A stretch of 64,000 bases of DNA, taken from Bradyrhizobium sp. CCGB01. Lineage in GTDB: Bacteria > Pseudomonadota > Alphaproteobacteria > Rhizobiales > Xanthobacteraceae. Under the pieces are notes generated by a model. It was not told where the DNA came from. It made no database searches and worked only from the letters and a program-made list of their open reading frames with translations. The stretch spans positions 8,246,001-8,310,000 of the forward strand of contig NZ_JANADK010000001.1 in the NCBI RefSeq assembly GCF_024199795.1, given 5' to 3'. Positions 51,307 to 61,302 of this stretch are shown piece by piece. The position numbers were made by a program, and so were the translations under genes. Positions within the stretch are counted from its first letter, which is position 1, and every line of letters begins with the position of its first letter.

Positions 51307-54300
51307 ATGACGAGTTCGGATTTCCAGTTGCGAGGCGTGGGCGATCCCCGGCTGGCCGTGCACGCGACCTCGCCGCTGCCCGCCTGGCTCTGGTCGATCG
51401 ACGGCACGCGCGTGCTCTGGGCCAATCCGGTCGGCGCAAAACTGTTCGGCGCGGCCAATGCCACAGCCCTCGCGGACAGGATCTTCGGCCCGGCGGACAG
51501 CCATCGCCGCCAGGTCGCCCGGCTCGCCCGCCAGCTGCCGGCGAACGGCGCCGTCAGGCTCGAACGTCTGCGCGGCTTCGGTGCCCGCCTCGGCACGCTG
51601 ATGACCTGCGCCTGCGCCCGCCTCGACTTTGCCGATGGCCAGCATGGTCTGCTCGTCACCGCGATGGACCCGACGCTGCGCGCCATGCCGCTGGTCGAGC
51701 GGCTGCACCGTCTCGTCGACGGCGCCAAGGTGCCGATGGCGGCGTTCGCGCCCGACGGCCTGTTCGTCGGCGCCAGCGAAGCCGCCCATTCCCTGCTCGG
51801 CTTTCGCGATCTCGGCGATGCCGGCCTCGACCAGACCCGCAGCGATGCGCTGACGACAGGCCGCGCCGAGACGCCGATCGGCATCGGCAAGATGGTGCTG
51901 CAACGGGTCGGCGTGGGTGCCGATGTCGGCCTGGTCGCGCTGATCGAGCCTGCGGCCGCGCCCGAGAGCACGCCGGATGCTGCAGCAGAAGCGCCGGTTG
52001 AATCCGCGCCGCACGCCGCGGCGATGCCGGGCGCGCCGCCGCCATCCGAAGCGGTGCCGGCCGGGATCGCATTGTTCGACGCCTTCGCCGATCCCATCGA
52101 AGAGACCGCACAGGCACCGGAGCAAGAGCCGGAGCAGGAAGCGCTCGCCCAGGCCGCCGACATCGCGCCGAAAACTCCGGTTGAAAACTTGGCCGAAGCC
52201 ATCGTGTCGCCGCAGGCCGCGCCAATCACCTCACACATGGTCGAACCGCCGCCGGGCCACGCAGAGCCGCCCGCACCGCGTCAGCATCCGCTGCGCTTCC
52301 TGTGGCAGATGGATGCGGACGGCCGCTTCGTGCTCGCAACCGGCGAGTTCATCCACCTGATGGGCGCTCGCACGGCCGCCGGCTTCGGCCGCCCCTGGCG
52401 CGAGATCGCCGACGAATTTGCGCTCGACCCTGAGGGCCGCGTCGCGCAGGCGCTGGCCAGCCGCGACACCTGGGCCGGGATCACCGTGAACTGGCCGGCC
52501 GATGGCGGCGAGCATCTGCCGGTCGAGCTTGCAGGCCTGCCCGTCTACGATCACGCGCGTAGCTTTGCCGGCTTCAAGGGCTTTGGGGTCTGCCGCGATC
52601 TCGATGGCCTCAACCGGCTCGAGGCGCTCCGGCGGTTCGAGCAGTTCGCCGCGCCGTCCGCACAGCACGGCCTCTCCGCCGACATCGTCGCGCCCGATCC
52701 CGAGCCCGTGGCGGAGGCCCCGCCGCCACCGGGCGAGCCGCCCGCAGCCGAGCCTGAGCCGACGCCTGAAGCTGACCTGCCCGCCCCCGCCCCCGCCCCC
52801 GACGCGAATTCACACCCAACCGATCCGGAAACGCCAGTGGAAACGCCTCCCAATGTCGTGCCGTTCCGTCCACCCGGCGATGTCAGATCACTCAGTGATC
52901 AGAGATCGCCGACGCTGACCCCGGTCGAGAACAGCGCGTTCAACGAGCTCGCGCGGCAATTGTCCGAGCGGTTAGAGCGCGAGCGCGAGACGATCGCAGC
53001 CGGCACGTCCGAGCCGCCGGCCGCGGAGAGTGCGCCCGAGCCGCCGCTGCCGGAGCCCGAGGCGCCGCAGCCGCCGGAATGGCTGGCCGAGCCCGCACCG
53101 CCCGCGCACGGCCACAGCGTGCGCGACCGCGCGCTGCTCGATTTGTTGCCGACGGGCATCCTGATCTACCGGCTCGACCGGCTGCTCTACGCCAACCCCG
53201 CCTTCCTCGCGCGCATGGGCTATGCCGATCTGGGCGCGCTGGAATATGCCGGCGGGCTCGATGCGCTCTATGTCGAGCCGGGCGTATCGTCGGCGAGCAG
53301 CACGTCGCAGGCCGGCACGCCTGTCACGATCAGCGCGACGGTGGCGAACGGCGAAGCGCCGCTTCCGACCACCGAAGCGCACCTGCACACGATCGACTGG
53401 GACGGCGAGAGCGCGCATGCGCTGATCTGCGCGCTGCCGCAGGCGGTCCTCGCTGTCGCTGCGCCGCCCGTCGTCGCCGAGCCTGTCGTTGCCGGATCTA
53501 CCGTCGTCGCGGAGTCCTTTCCCTACGCGCCCACGGTCGAGCCCGAGGCCGGCGATGCCGACGCCGAGGATCTCGCCGCGATCCTCGACACCACGGCCGA
53601 GGGCATCGTCATGTTCGATGCCGAAGGCAACATCCACGCCTGCAACCGCAGCGCCGAGGCGCTGTTCGGCTATGACGGCGCAGCGCTGATGCAGCAGACC
53701 CTGATGACGCTGTTCGCGCCGGAGAGCCAGCAGATCGTCGCCGACTATCTCGAACACCTCAAGAGCCAGGACATATCGAGCCTGCTCGACCACGGCCGCG
53801 AGGTGCTGGGCCGCGAGAAGAAGGGCGGCGTCATTCCACTCGCCATGATCATGGGCCGCACGCGGCCCGACGGCCCGAACTTCTTCGCCGTGTTCCGCGA
53901 TCTCTCGCAGACCAAGCAGGGCGAGAGCGAATTGAAGCAGGCGCGCCATCTCGCGAACGGCGCGGCGAATGCCAAGGCCGACATGCTGGCGCGGATCAGC
54001 CACGAGATCCGCACGCCGCTCAACGCCATCATCGGCTTCGCCGAGGTGATGATCTCCGAACGCTTCGGCGCGCTCGGCAACGAGCGCTACGGCGAATACA
54101 TGAAGGACATCCGCGCCTCCGGCGAGCGTGTGATCACCATCATCGACGATCTGCTGGAGCTGTCGCGGATCGAGACCGGCAAGCTCGACCTCTCCTTCGC
54201 CAACCTCAACCTCAACGATCTCGTCGAAGCCTGTGTCACGGTGATGCAGCCGCAGGCCAATCGCGAGCGCATCATCATCCGCACCTCGCTCGCGCATGCG

Positions 54301-54663
54301 CTGCCGCAGGTGAGCGTGGACGCGCGCGCGATGCGGCAGATCACGGTGAACCTGATCTCGAACTCGATCCGGCTCGCCAGCGCCGGCGGCCAGGTCATCG
54401 TCTCGACCGCGCTGTCCGATCGCGGCGAGATTGCCTTGCGGATCCGCGACACCGGCCACGGCCTCAGCGAGCGCGAGGTCGCCGCCGCGATGGAGCCGTT
54501 CCGCACGCCGCCACCGGGCGATGCCGCGGACAGTTCGGCGCTCAGCCTGTCATTGACCAAGGCGCTGGTCGAAGCCAACCGCGCCCGGTTCAACATCAAG
54601 AGCGCGGCCAATTCCGGCACGCTGATCGAAGTGGTGTTCGCACCGGCGCTGGCGGGGGCGTGA
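51307..54663 (+). CDS. Cytoplasmic PAS histidine kinase of the DivJ/PleC/PdhS type, degenerate ATP lid
   Basis: 1118 aa, no transmembrane segment seen. Several PAS-like modules, the last at about residues 755-870 ('ILDTTAEGIVMFDAEGNIHACNRSAEALFGYDG'), are joined by long Ala/Pro/Glu linkers (about 210-320 and 460-600). The H-box HEIRTPLNAIIGF (His899) is of the PleC/DivJ/PdhS type; N box 'MRQITVNLISNSIRL' and G1 'DTGHGLS' are intact, but the G2 'GTGLGL' position reads 'DSSALSLSLTKAL' (residues 1075-1087), so ATP binding may be weak. These kinases regulate the rhizobial cell cycle; identity with PdhS is not shown. Confidence 0.75.
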   Translation: MTSSDFQLRGVGDPRLAVHATSPLPAWLWSIDGTRVLWANPVGAKLFGAANATALADRIFGPADSHRRQVARLARQLPANGAVRLERLRGFGARLGTLMTCACARLDFADGQHGLLVTAMDPTLRAMPLVERLHRLVDGAKVPMAAFAPDGLFVGASEAAHSLLGFRDLGDAGLDQTRSDALTTGRAETPIGIGKMVLQRVGVGADVGLVALIEPAAAPESTPDAAAEAPVESAPHAAAMPGAPPPSEAVPAGIALFDAFADPIEETAQAPEQEPEQEALAQAADIAPKTPVENLAEAIVSPQAAPITSHMVEPPPGHAEPPAPRQHPLRFLWQMDADGRFVLATGEFIHLMGARTAAGFGRPWREIADEFALDPEGRVAQALASRDTWAGITVNWPADGGEHLPVELAGLPVYDHARSFAGFKGFGVCRDLDGLNRLEALRRFEQFAAPSAQHGLSADIVAPDPEPVAEAPPPPGEPPAAEPEPTPEADLPAPAPAPDANSHPTDPETPVETPPNVVPFRPPGDVRSLSDQRSPTLTPVENSAFNELARQLSERLERERETIAAGTSEPPAAESAPEPPLPEPEAPQPPEWLAEPAPPAHGHSVRDRALLDLLPTGILIYRLDRLLYANPAFLARMGYADLGALEYAGGLDALYVEPGVSSASSTSQAGTPVTISATVANGEAPLPTTEAHLHTIDWDGESAHALICALPQAVLAVAAPPVVAEPVVAGSTVVAESFPYAPTVEPEAGDADAEDLAAILDTTAEGIVMFDAEGNIHACNRSAEALFGYDGAALMQQTLMTLFAPESQQIVADYLEHLKSQDISSLLDHGREVLGREKKGGVIPLAMIMGRTRPDGPNFFAVFRDLSQTKQGESELKQARHLANGAANAKADMLARISHEIRTPLNAIIGFAEVMISERFGALGNERYGEYMKDIRASGERVITIIDDLLELSRIETGKLDLSFANLNLNDLVEACVTVMQPQANRERIIIRTSLAHALPQVSVDARAMRQITVNLISNSIRLASAGGQVIVSTALSDRGEIALRIRDTGHGLSEREVAAAMEPFRTPPPGDAADSSALSLSLTKALVEANRARFNIKSAANSGTLIEVVFAPALAGA

Positions 54664-54693
54664 GGGGTCGATCGCGGCAACGCGCGGCGGCGC

Positions 54694-56262
54694 TCAGGGA
54701 TATCCGCGCGCCGCCGTGGATTCGCCGAACCATCGCGCCACGGCCTGAGCGACCTCCTCATGGTCGGGTGCGCCGTCACTGGCCCAGGCCACGAAGCCGT
54801 CGGGGCGCACCAGCACGGCGCTCAAACCCAGCCGGTCGCTGACGTCATCGGCGACATAATTAACCCGGTCGCTCCAGCGGCTTGCAAGCGCCTGAAGCGA
54901 TGCACGCGCGTCGAAGTCCAGCAATATGCCTTTCGCCGTCCTGAGGCGTTCACCGACCGTCGTGCCGTCAGACAACTCGAAATCGGGAACACTGCGGCCT
55001 ACAAGCGGATGGCGACCGCCGAGATCGTAGCGGAGCGAAACGCCGCGCACCCGCTCGGCGAAATAGGTCGCACCGTCCCGGGTCCCGATGAGATCGCGAA
55101 TGATGGCCTGCAGCGCGCGCGTGCTCGGCGTCGGCCGCATGATCGCGACCTGCGCGCGCGACCAGTCGAGGATCTGCGCACCGGCAGGATGCCGCTCGCG
55201 CGAATAGCTATCGAGGAGATTCGCCGGCGCCTCGCCGCGGCTCGCAGCAGCCAACTTCCAGCCCAGGTTCATCGCATCGCCAAGACCGAGATTGAGGCCC
55301 TGGCCGCCCAGCGGCGAATGGACGTGAGCGGCATCGCCCGCCAGCAGCACGCGCCCCTTGCGATACGTTGTTGCCTGATGCGCCCGATCCGTCCAGGTCG
55401 CGGCAAGCCGAAGGGCGGTGACGGTGACGTCCGTGCGGGAGACGCGGCGCAAGACGCTCTGCACATGCTCGCGCGTGATCGGCTCGGTTCGATGGAAGGC
55501 ACCACCGTCGAAATCGACCATCGCGATCGTCCCTGATGGCGCGTAGGTGTACATGCCCGTGGGCGTATGGTTGCGACCCGGGACAAGCTTGTCCGGGTCG
55601 GCCAGTTCGACGTCGATGGAATAGCCCGTGAATTCGGGATCGGTGCCGACGAAATCGAATCCGCTCAGCTTGCGCACCGCGCTGCGGCCGCCGTCGCAAC
55701 CGACCAGCCAGCGTCCGCGGAAGGTCTCGCCAGCCGCCTGCGCCGTCACATCTTCGTCTGAAGCGGTGATGGCATTGACGCCGAAGCCGCGCCGGATCTC
55801 GACGCCCAAGCTGCATGCGCGCGCGGCCAGAACGAATTCGAGGGTTTCCATATCGACCGCGATGCTGGCATCCGCCGGCGTCGGCAAACGCCAGGGCCAC
55901 TTCGCGGCATCGATGTCGTCCTGATAGAACTGAATGCCGGCGAAATGACCTGCGGGCCGGCGCGCCTGCTGCATCCAGTGGGCCGCACTCGTGATCGCGC
56001 CTGAGCTTGCGCGCTGCGCGATCACGATCTCGTCCAGCAAGCCACGCCGGTAGAAGGCCTCGACTGAGGGAACCGAAAGGCCACGCAGGCCGAACGGAAG
56101 TTGCTTCAGGGCCGAATGCGGATTCCGTGATTGCTCCAGCACCAGGACCGAGAGACCCGCGCGCCGCAGTTCGCACGCGAGAAACAGGCCGACGGGGCCG
56201 GCACCGGCAATGATGACGTCGTGTGGAATCGAGGATTGCAGATTCGGGGATTGGGTTTGCAT
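54694..56262 (-). CDS. FAD-dependent aromatic monooxygenase (PheA/TfdB type)
   Basis: 522 aa. FAD motif 'VIIAGAGPVGLFLACELRRAG', the DG motif 'WLVGCDGGRSAVRKLSG' and the GD motif 'RVLLAGDAAHVHSPLGGQGLNLGLGDAMNLGWKL' identify a group A flavin hydroxylase; the C-terminal thioredoxin-like tail 'AVLVRPDGFVAWASD' is present. Such enzymes hydroxylate phenols, rifampicin-like compounds or polyketides with NAD(P)H and O2. No partner pathway gene is adjacent. Stop at 54694 overlaps no neighbour. Confidence 0.85.
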   Translation of the reverse strand: MQTQSPNLQSSIPHDVIIAGAGPVGLFLACELRRAGLSVLVLEQSRNPHSALKQLPFGLRGLSVPSVEAFYRRGLLDEIVIAQRASSGAITSAAHWMQQARRPAGHFAGIQFYQDDIDAAKWPWRLPTPADASIAVDMETLEFVLAARACSLGVEIRRGFGVNAITASDEDVTAQAAGETFRGRWLVGCDGGRSAVRKLSGFDFVGTDPEFTGYSIDVELADPDKLVPGRNHTPTGMYTYAPSGTIAMVDFDGGAFHRTEPITREHVQSVLRRVSRTDVTVTALRLAATWTDRAHQATTYRKGRVLLAGDAAHVHSPLGGQGLNLGLGDAMNLGWKLAAASRGEAPANLLDSYSRERHPAGAQILDWSRAQVAIMRPTPSTRALQAIIRDLIGTRDGATYFAERVRGVSLRYDLGGRHPLVGRSVPDFELSDGTTVGERLRTAKGILLDFDARASLQALASRWSDRVNYVADDVSDRLGLSAVLVRPDGFVAWASDGAPDHEEVAQAVARWFGESTAARGYP

Positions 56263-56487
56263 GAGACGCTCCTGTGGTCGATGTTCGACCGGAGCGTTCC
56301 CTGAAGCCTGAGAATCACACGGACGAACGATTGGGCGCCTGCGTGGCGTCCGACGTTCGTCGCGGGGATCTCGTGCACAAGGCCAATGACCAGAGCTTTC
56401 GTTACCGAAAGGACTTGGGCTTACCAGACCAAGTCTGCCTTTTCCGACACGAGACGTATAGTTGCGTGACGATTGCTGCGCAACGAA

Positions 56488-56518
56488 AAAGGCACGGCGT
56501 TCGTGGCGCCGTGCCTTT
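56488..56518 (-). terminator. Terminator of the thiolase gene
   Basis: AAAGGCACGGCG-TTCGTGG-CGCCGTGCCTTT, 12-bp stem. On the minus strand it is followed by TT and C. It lies 20 bp past the thiolase stop. Confidence 0.85.
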
Positions 56519-56537
56519 CACATTCACGTGGCGTGGA

Positions 56538-57710
56538 TCAGCTGTAGATCTCGAACAGGCCGGCGCCGCCCTGGCCGCCGCCGATGCACATGGTCACGAC
56601 GCCCCACTTGGCCTTGCGGCGCGCACCTTCCTGGAGGAGGTGACCGGTGAGACGCGCACCGGTCATGCCGAAGGGATGGCCGATCGCGATCGAGCCGCCG
56701 TTGACGTTGTACTTGGCGGGATCGATGCCGAGCTTGTCGCGCGAGTAGAGGCACTGGCTGGCGAAGGCCTCGTTGAGCTCCCACAGATCGATGTCGTCGA
56801 TCTTCAGGCCGGTGCGCTTCAGCAGCTTCGGGATCGCGAACACCGGGCCGATGCCCATCTCGTCGGGCTCGCAGCCGGCGGTCGCCCAGGCGACGAAGCG
56901 GCCGAGCGGCTTGAGGCCGCGCTTCTCGGCATCCTTGGCTTCCATCAGCACGACGGCGGCGGCGCCGTCCGAGAGCTGGCTGGCATTGCCGGCGGTGACG
57001 AACTTGCCGGGGCCCTTCACCGGCTCGAGCTTGGCGAGGCCCTCCAGCGTGGTCTCGGGCCGGTTGCACTCGTCGCGGTCGACGACGTAATCGACGATCG
57101 ATTCCGCCTTGGTCTGCTTGTCGACGACCTTCATCTTCGTCTTCATCGGGACGATCTCGTCCTTGTACTTGCCCGCCTGCTGGGAGGCAGCCATGCGGCG
57201 CTGCGATTCCAGCGAGAACTCGTCCTGGTATTCGCGGCTGAGCTTGTAGCGCTCGGCGACGATGTCGGCGGTGTCGATCATCGCCATGAAGATATCAGGG
57301 GCGACCTTGAGCAGCTCCGGATCGATCGATTCCTTCGGCGTCCCGCCGCCCGGCATCGAGATGCTCTCGACGCCGCCCGCGACGATGCAGTCGGCGCCGT
57401 CGGAGCGGATCGAGTTGGCGGCCATCGCGATGGTCTGGAGCCCCGAGGAGCAGAAGCGGTTCACCGAGACGCCGGCCGTGGTCTTCGGCAGCCCGGCGAG
57501 CAGCGCGGCCTGGCGGCCGATGTTCGGCGCGCCGTGGGCGCAATTGCCGAGATAGCAGTCCTCGACATAGTCCTTCTCGACACCGGCGCGATCGACCGCG
57601 TGCTTGATGGCATGGGCCGCGAGCGACATCGGCGGCGTGATGTTGAACCCGCCGCGGCCGGATTTCGCGAGGCCCGTGCGCGCATAGGAAACGATGACGG
57701 CTTCACGCAT
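56538..57710 (-). CDS. Acetyl-CoA C-acyltransferase (thiolase)
   Basis: 390 aa from 57710 (AAGGGAGAAAACA before the ATG). Nucleophile Cys87 in '[12 protein letters not shown]', His in '[12 protein letters not shown]' and the second Cys in '[12 protein letters not shown]' are all present. Thiolases cleave or condense acyl-CoA; the '[33 protein letters not shown]' start resembles the fadA/catabolic branch, so beta-oxidation or 3-ketoacyl cleavage is likely. It stands alone between the FAD monooxygenase and serA. Confidence 0.92.
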   Translation of the reverse strand: MREAVIVSYARTGLAKSGRGGFNITPPMSLAAHAIKHAVDRAGVEKDYVEDCYLGNCAHGAPNIGRQAALLAGLPKTTAGVSVNRFCSSGLQTIAMAANSIRSDGADCIVAGGVESISMPGGGTPKESIDPELLKVAPDIFMAMIDTADIVAERYKLSREYQDEFSLESQRRMAASQQAGKYKDEIVPMKTKMKVVDKQTKAESIVDYVVDRDECNRPETTLEGLAKLEPVKGPGKFVTAGNASQLSDGAAAVVLMEAKDAEKRGLKPLGRFVAWATAGCEPDEMGIGPVFAIPKLLKRTGLKIDDIDLWELNEAFASQCLYSRDKLGIDPAKYNVNGGSIAIGHPFGMTGARLTGHLLQEGARRKAKWGVVTMCIGGGQGGAGLFEIYS

Positions 57711-57802
57711 TGTTTTCTCCCTTTCGACGATGGTACGGAGGCGTTGGTACGAGGCGTTCTGGGCGCCATTGGTACACAAAGTCCGGCGGTCGCGGGAAAA
57801 AT

Positions 57803-57835
57803 AAAAACGCCGCCCCCGGTGAGGGAGGCGGCGTT
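57803..57835 (-). terminator. Terminator of serA
   Basis: AACGCCGCC-(12-nt loop)-GGCGGCGTT stem with TTTTTA on the minus strand, 29 bp past the serA stop. Confidence 0.8.
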
Positions 57836-57863
57836 GTTCCGCGGGTCGGAATATGCCGATATC

Positions 57864-59453
57864 TCAGAACGTCAGCGCTTTCACCTGCTTGACCTGCGGC
57901 AGGGCCTGCACCTTGGCGAGCAGCTCCGCCGGCACTGTGCCGTCGACCTCGATCAGCGCGATGGCATCGCTGCCCGGCGCGACGCGGCCGAGATGGAAGG
58001 TCGCGATGTTGATCTTGGCATCGCCCAGCAGGCTCGCGAACTTGCCGATGAAGCCCGGCTTGTCTTCGTTGGTGACGTAGATCATCGACTTGCCGAACTC
58101 GGCGTCGACGCGGATTCCCTTGACGTCGACCAGTCGCGGCTTGCCGTCATGGTACACGGTGCCGGAGACCGAGCGCTCCTGGCGCTCCGTCGCCACCGTG
58201 ACGGTGATCAGGCTCTCGTAGTCGCTCTGCGCGGCGCGCACGATCTCGTCCACCACCATGCCGCGTTCCTTGGCCACGACGGGCGCGGAGACGACGTTGA
58301 CCTCGCCCAGCATCGGCCGCAGCAGGCCCGACAGCACCGCGGAGGTGATCGCCTTGATCTTCATCTCGGCGACGTGGCCCTCATAGGTGATGGTGACCTT
58401 CGAGATACCGGTCTCGGTGAGCTGGCCGGCAAACGAGCCCAGCTTCTCGGCGAGCGTGATGAACGGCTTCAGCTTCGGCGCTTCTTCCGCCGTGATCGAG
58501 GGGAAGTTGACCGCATTCGAGATCGCGCCCGAGAGCAAGTAGTCCGACATCTGCTCGGCGACCTGGAGCGCGACGTTCTCCTGCGCTTCCCTGGTGGAGG
58601 CGCCGAGATGCGGCGTGCAGATCACGTTGGGATGGCCGAACAGCACGTTCGCGTTGGCGGGCTCCTCGACGAAGACGTCGAAGGCGGCGCCGGCAATGTG
58701 CTTGGAGTTGAGCGCGTCGACCACGGCCTGCTCGTCGACGAGGCCGCCGCGCGCGCAGTTGATCAGGCGCACGCCCTTCTTCATCCTGGCGATCGCACCG
58801 GCGTCGATGATGTTTTTGGTCTTCTCGGTCAGCGGGGTGTGCAGCGTGATGAAGTCGGCGCGCTTGAGCAGATCGTCGAGCTCAACCTTCTCGACGCCGA
58901 TGTCCTTGGCGCGCTCCGGCGACAGGAACGGATCGAAGGCGACGACCTTCATGCGCAGGCCGAGCGCGCGATCGGCGACGATCGAGCCGATGTTGCCGCA
59001 GCCGACGACGCCGAGCACCTTGCCGGTGATCTCGACGCCCATGAAGCGGTTCTTCTCCCACTTGCCGGCCTGGGTCGAGGCGTCGGCCTGCGGGATCTCG
59101 CGGGCGAGCGCCAGCATCAGCGTGATGGCGTGCTCGGCGGTCGTGATCGAATTGCCGAACGGCGTGTTCATCACGATGATGCCCTTCGCCGTGGCGGCGG
59201 GAATCTCGACGTTGTCGACGCCGATGCCGGCGCGGCCGATCACCTTGAGCCTGGTCGCCTTCTCAAGGATCTTGGCGGTCGCCTTGGTCGCGGAGCGGAT
59301 CGCAAGGCCGTCGTAATTGCCGATGATCTCGGCAAGCTTGTCCTTGTCCTTGCCGAGGTTGGGCTGAAAATCGACCTCGACGCCGCGGTCCTTGAAGATC
59401 TGCACGGCAGCGGGAGAGAGCGCGTCGGAAATGAGAACTTTGGGCTTGGTCAT
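57864..59453 (-). CDS. serA: D-3-phosphoglycerate dehydrogenase
   Basis: 529 aa, the long form with ASB and ACT regulatory domains. NAD motif 'VLGVVGCGNIGSIVADRALGL', substrate and catalytic residues in 'RLINCARGGLVDEQAV' and 'HLGASTREAQENVA', and a C-terminal ACT domain 'KPGFIGKFASLLGDAKINIATFHLGR'. First step of serine synthesis. It follows serC with a 217-bp gap filled by a palindromic repeat, so the two probably form one operon or are closely coupled. Confidence 0.97.
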   Translation of the reverse strand: MTKPKVLISDALSPAAVQIFKDRGVEVDFQPNLGKDKDKLAEIIGNYDGLAIRSATKATAKILEKATRLKVIGRAGIGVDNVEIPAATAKGIIVMNTPFGNSITTAEHAITLMLALAREIPQADASTQAGKWEKNRFMGVEITGKVLGVVGCGNIGSIVADRALGLRMKVVAFDPFLSPERAKDIGVEKVELDDLLKRADFITLHTPLTEKTKNIIDAGAIARMKKGVRLINCARGGLVDEQAVVDALNSKHIAGAAFDVFVEEPANANVLFGHPNVICTPHLGASTREAQENVALQVAEQMSDYLLSGAISNAVNFPSITAEEAPKLKPFITLAEKLGSFAGQLTETGISKVTITYEGHVAEMKIKAITSAVLSGLLRPMLGEVNVVSAPVVAKERGMVVDEIVRAAQSDYESLITVTVATERQERSVSGTVYHDGKPRLVDVKGIRVDAEFGKSMIYVTNEDKPGFIGKFASLLGDAKINIATFHLGRVAPGSDAIALIEVDGTVPAELLAKVQALPQVKQVKALTF

Positions 59454-59530
59454 GGGATGTGTCCTTCGCCGTCCCTAAGGGAGGATCGGCCCGCGGGCCG
59501 GAATGAAGAAGTGCTCTGAAGCTCTTTGCT

Positions 59531-59658
59531 CTCCCTCTCCCCATTCTTACGGGGAGAGGGTTGGGGTGAGGGGCAGCCACAGGCGAGGTGCTCGTGGAGA
59601 GAGCCCCTCACCCGGATCGCTGCGCGACCCGGCCTCTCCCCGTAAGAACGGGGAGAGG
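59531..59658. repeat. Intergenic palindromic repeat (CCCCTTCTCCCC family), copy 3
   Basis: Begins CTCCCTCTCCCCATTCTTAC and ends GTAAGAACGGGGAGAGGCG, with inner GGTTGGGGTGAGGGG and CCCCTCACCCGG. The two ends are inverted copies. It shares the GAGAGGG/CCCCTCACCC core with copies at 10749-10903 and 25910-26053, but is shorter. Confidence 0.75.
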
Positions 59659-59670
59659 CGAAGACAACAA

Positions 59671-60843
59671 CTAAGCCGCCTTGGCGAGCGTGGCCTTGGT
59701 CTCGGCGAAGGCCCAGTCGATCCACTGCGTCAGGATCTCGACGTCCTTGGCCTCGACGGTGGCGCCGCACCAGATGCGCAGGCCTGCCGGCGCATCGCGG
59801 TAATACGCGAAGTCGTAGCCCGCGCCTTCCTTCTCGATCAGCGCGACCAGCTTCTTGGAGAAGTCGGCCTGCGCGTCCTCGGAGAGCGAGGTGATCGCGG
59901 GATCGGAGAACTTCAGGCACACCGAGGTGTTGGAGCGGATCGCGGCGTCCTTGGCCAGGAAGTCGATCCAGGGCGTCTTCGCCTTCCAGTCGGCGAGCAC
60001 CTTGGTGTTGGCGTCCGCGCGCGCGATCAGCGCCTTGAGGCCGCCGATCGACTTGGCCCAGTTCAGCGCGTCGAGATAATCCTCGACGCAGAGCATCGAG
60101 GGCGTGTTGATGGTCTCGCCGACGAAGATGCCTTCGTTGATCTTGCCGCCCTTGGTCATGCGGAAGATCTTCGGCAGCGGCCAGGCCGGCTTGTAGGTCT
60201 CGAGCCGCTCCACCGCGCGCGGGGAGAGGATCAGCATGCCGTGCGCGGCCTCGCCGCCGAGCGCCTTCTGCCAGGAGAAGGTGACGACGTCGAGCTTGGC
60301 CCAGTCGAGCGGCTGCGCGAACGCGGCCGAAGTGGCGTCGCAAATGGTCAAGCCTTCCCGGGTCGCGCTGATCCAGTCGGCGTTCGGCACGCGCACGCCG
60401 GAGGTGGTGCCGTTCCAGGTGAAGACGACGTCGCTCTTGGGATCGACCTTGGAGAGGTCGGGGATTTCACCATAGGCCGCGTTGAGCTTGGTGACGTCCT
60501 TGAGCTTCAATTCCTTGACGATGTCGCTGACCCAGCCCTCGCCGAAGGATTCCCAGGCGAGCGTGGTGACCGGACGTGCACCGAGCAGCGACCACAGCGC
60601 CATCTCGACCGCGCCGGTATCGGACGCCGGCACGATGCCGATGCGGTAATCGGCGGGCACCTCGAGCACTTCACGCGTCAGATCGATCGCGAGCTTGAGC
60701 TTGGTCTTGCCGACCTTCGCGCGATGCGAACGGCCGAGCGCTGCGTCCTTGAGATTTTGGGCGTTCCAGCCGGGGCGCTTGGCGCAGGGGCCGGAGGAGA
60801 AATGCGGCACGTTCGGCCGCGAAGCGGGCTTCGCTACGGTCAT
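59671..60843 (-). CDS. serC: Phosphoserine aminotransferase
   Basis: 390 aa. PLP-binding Lys in '[20 protein letters not shown]', with the N-terminal '[17 protein letters not shown]' and '[15 protein letters not shown]' typical of SerC. It converts 3-phosphohydroxypyruvate made by SerA to phosphoserine; also acts in pyridoxine synthesis in some bacteria. The start is at 60843 in 'ATG ACC GTA'. Confidence 0.96.
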   Translation of the reverse strand: MTVAKPASRPNVPHFSSGPCAKRPGWNAQNLKDAALGRSHRAKVGKTKLKLAIDLTREVLEVPADYRIGIVPASDTGAVEMALWSLLGARPVTTLAWESFGEGWVSDIVKELKLKDVTKLNAAYGEIPDLSKVDPKSDVVFTWNGTTSGVRVPNADWISATREGLTICDATSAAFAQPLDWAKLDVVTFSWQKALGGEAAHGMLILSPRAVERLETYKPAWPLPKIFRMTKGGKINEGIFVGETINTPSMLCVEDYLDALNWAKSIGGLKALIARADANTKVLADWKAKTPWIDFLAKDAAIRSNTSVCLKFSDPAITSLSEDAQADFSKKLVALIEKEGAGYDFAYYRDAPAGLRIWCGATVEAKDVEILTQWIDWAFAETKATLAKAA

Positions 60844-60922
60844 GATCTACCCTTCCAGATAGTAAGCCTCCCGTTGGGGGGAGGTGTCCCGCCGCGGCTG
60901 ATACGGGAATCGGGTAGACCAG

Positions 60923-61129
60923 TCAAGAAACTTCCGGCGGCTCACGGCGGAGTGAAGGCAATTCCGGCACGATATCGGGGGATTCCACGGCAGCGAGCGC
61001 GTTCAGCAAGTCCGTGGCATCGCTGATCAATTGCGCCGCACGGCGACGGCTGCCGACCTTCAAAATGCACTTGTCGTTGGCCTGCACAACGTAATCGTTG
61101 CCGACCTTGATCATCGAATAACTTGTCAT
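60923..61129 (-). CDS. Small conserved-looking protein
   Basis: 68 aa from 61129 (GGGGATTTCG upstream). 'MTSYSMIKVGNDYVVQANDKCILKVGSRRRAAQLISDATDLLNALAAVESPDIVPELPSLRREPPEV' has a short beta-hairpin-like start and an alpha-helical middle, a pattern seen in rhizobial small proteins of unknown function. It lies just upstream of serC on the same strand, but with an 80-bp gap. Confidence 0.55.
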   Translation of the reverse strand: MTSYSMIKVGNDYVVQANDKCILKVGSRRRAAQLISDATDLLNALAAVESPDIVPELPSLRREPPEVS

Positions 61130-61302
61130 CGAAATCCCCGAACCGACCGAGCCCGGTGTCCTGACGCTGCGTAGCACCCTTCGTTCCCCAATCAACGTGA
61201 ACGACGAACGGGTAGTTTATCAGCTCTTAAGATGAACGAACGCGCGATCCGATTTCGCTGATCGCACAACGCTCGCAATGAACTGCCTCAAAACGCGCCG
61301 CC

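Noticed and set aside
56274..59519. Plus-strand open frame of 1081 codons over the thiolase and serA genes
   Set aside because: It reads opposite to well-supported genes on the minus strand and has a shadow-like composition.
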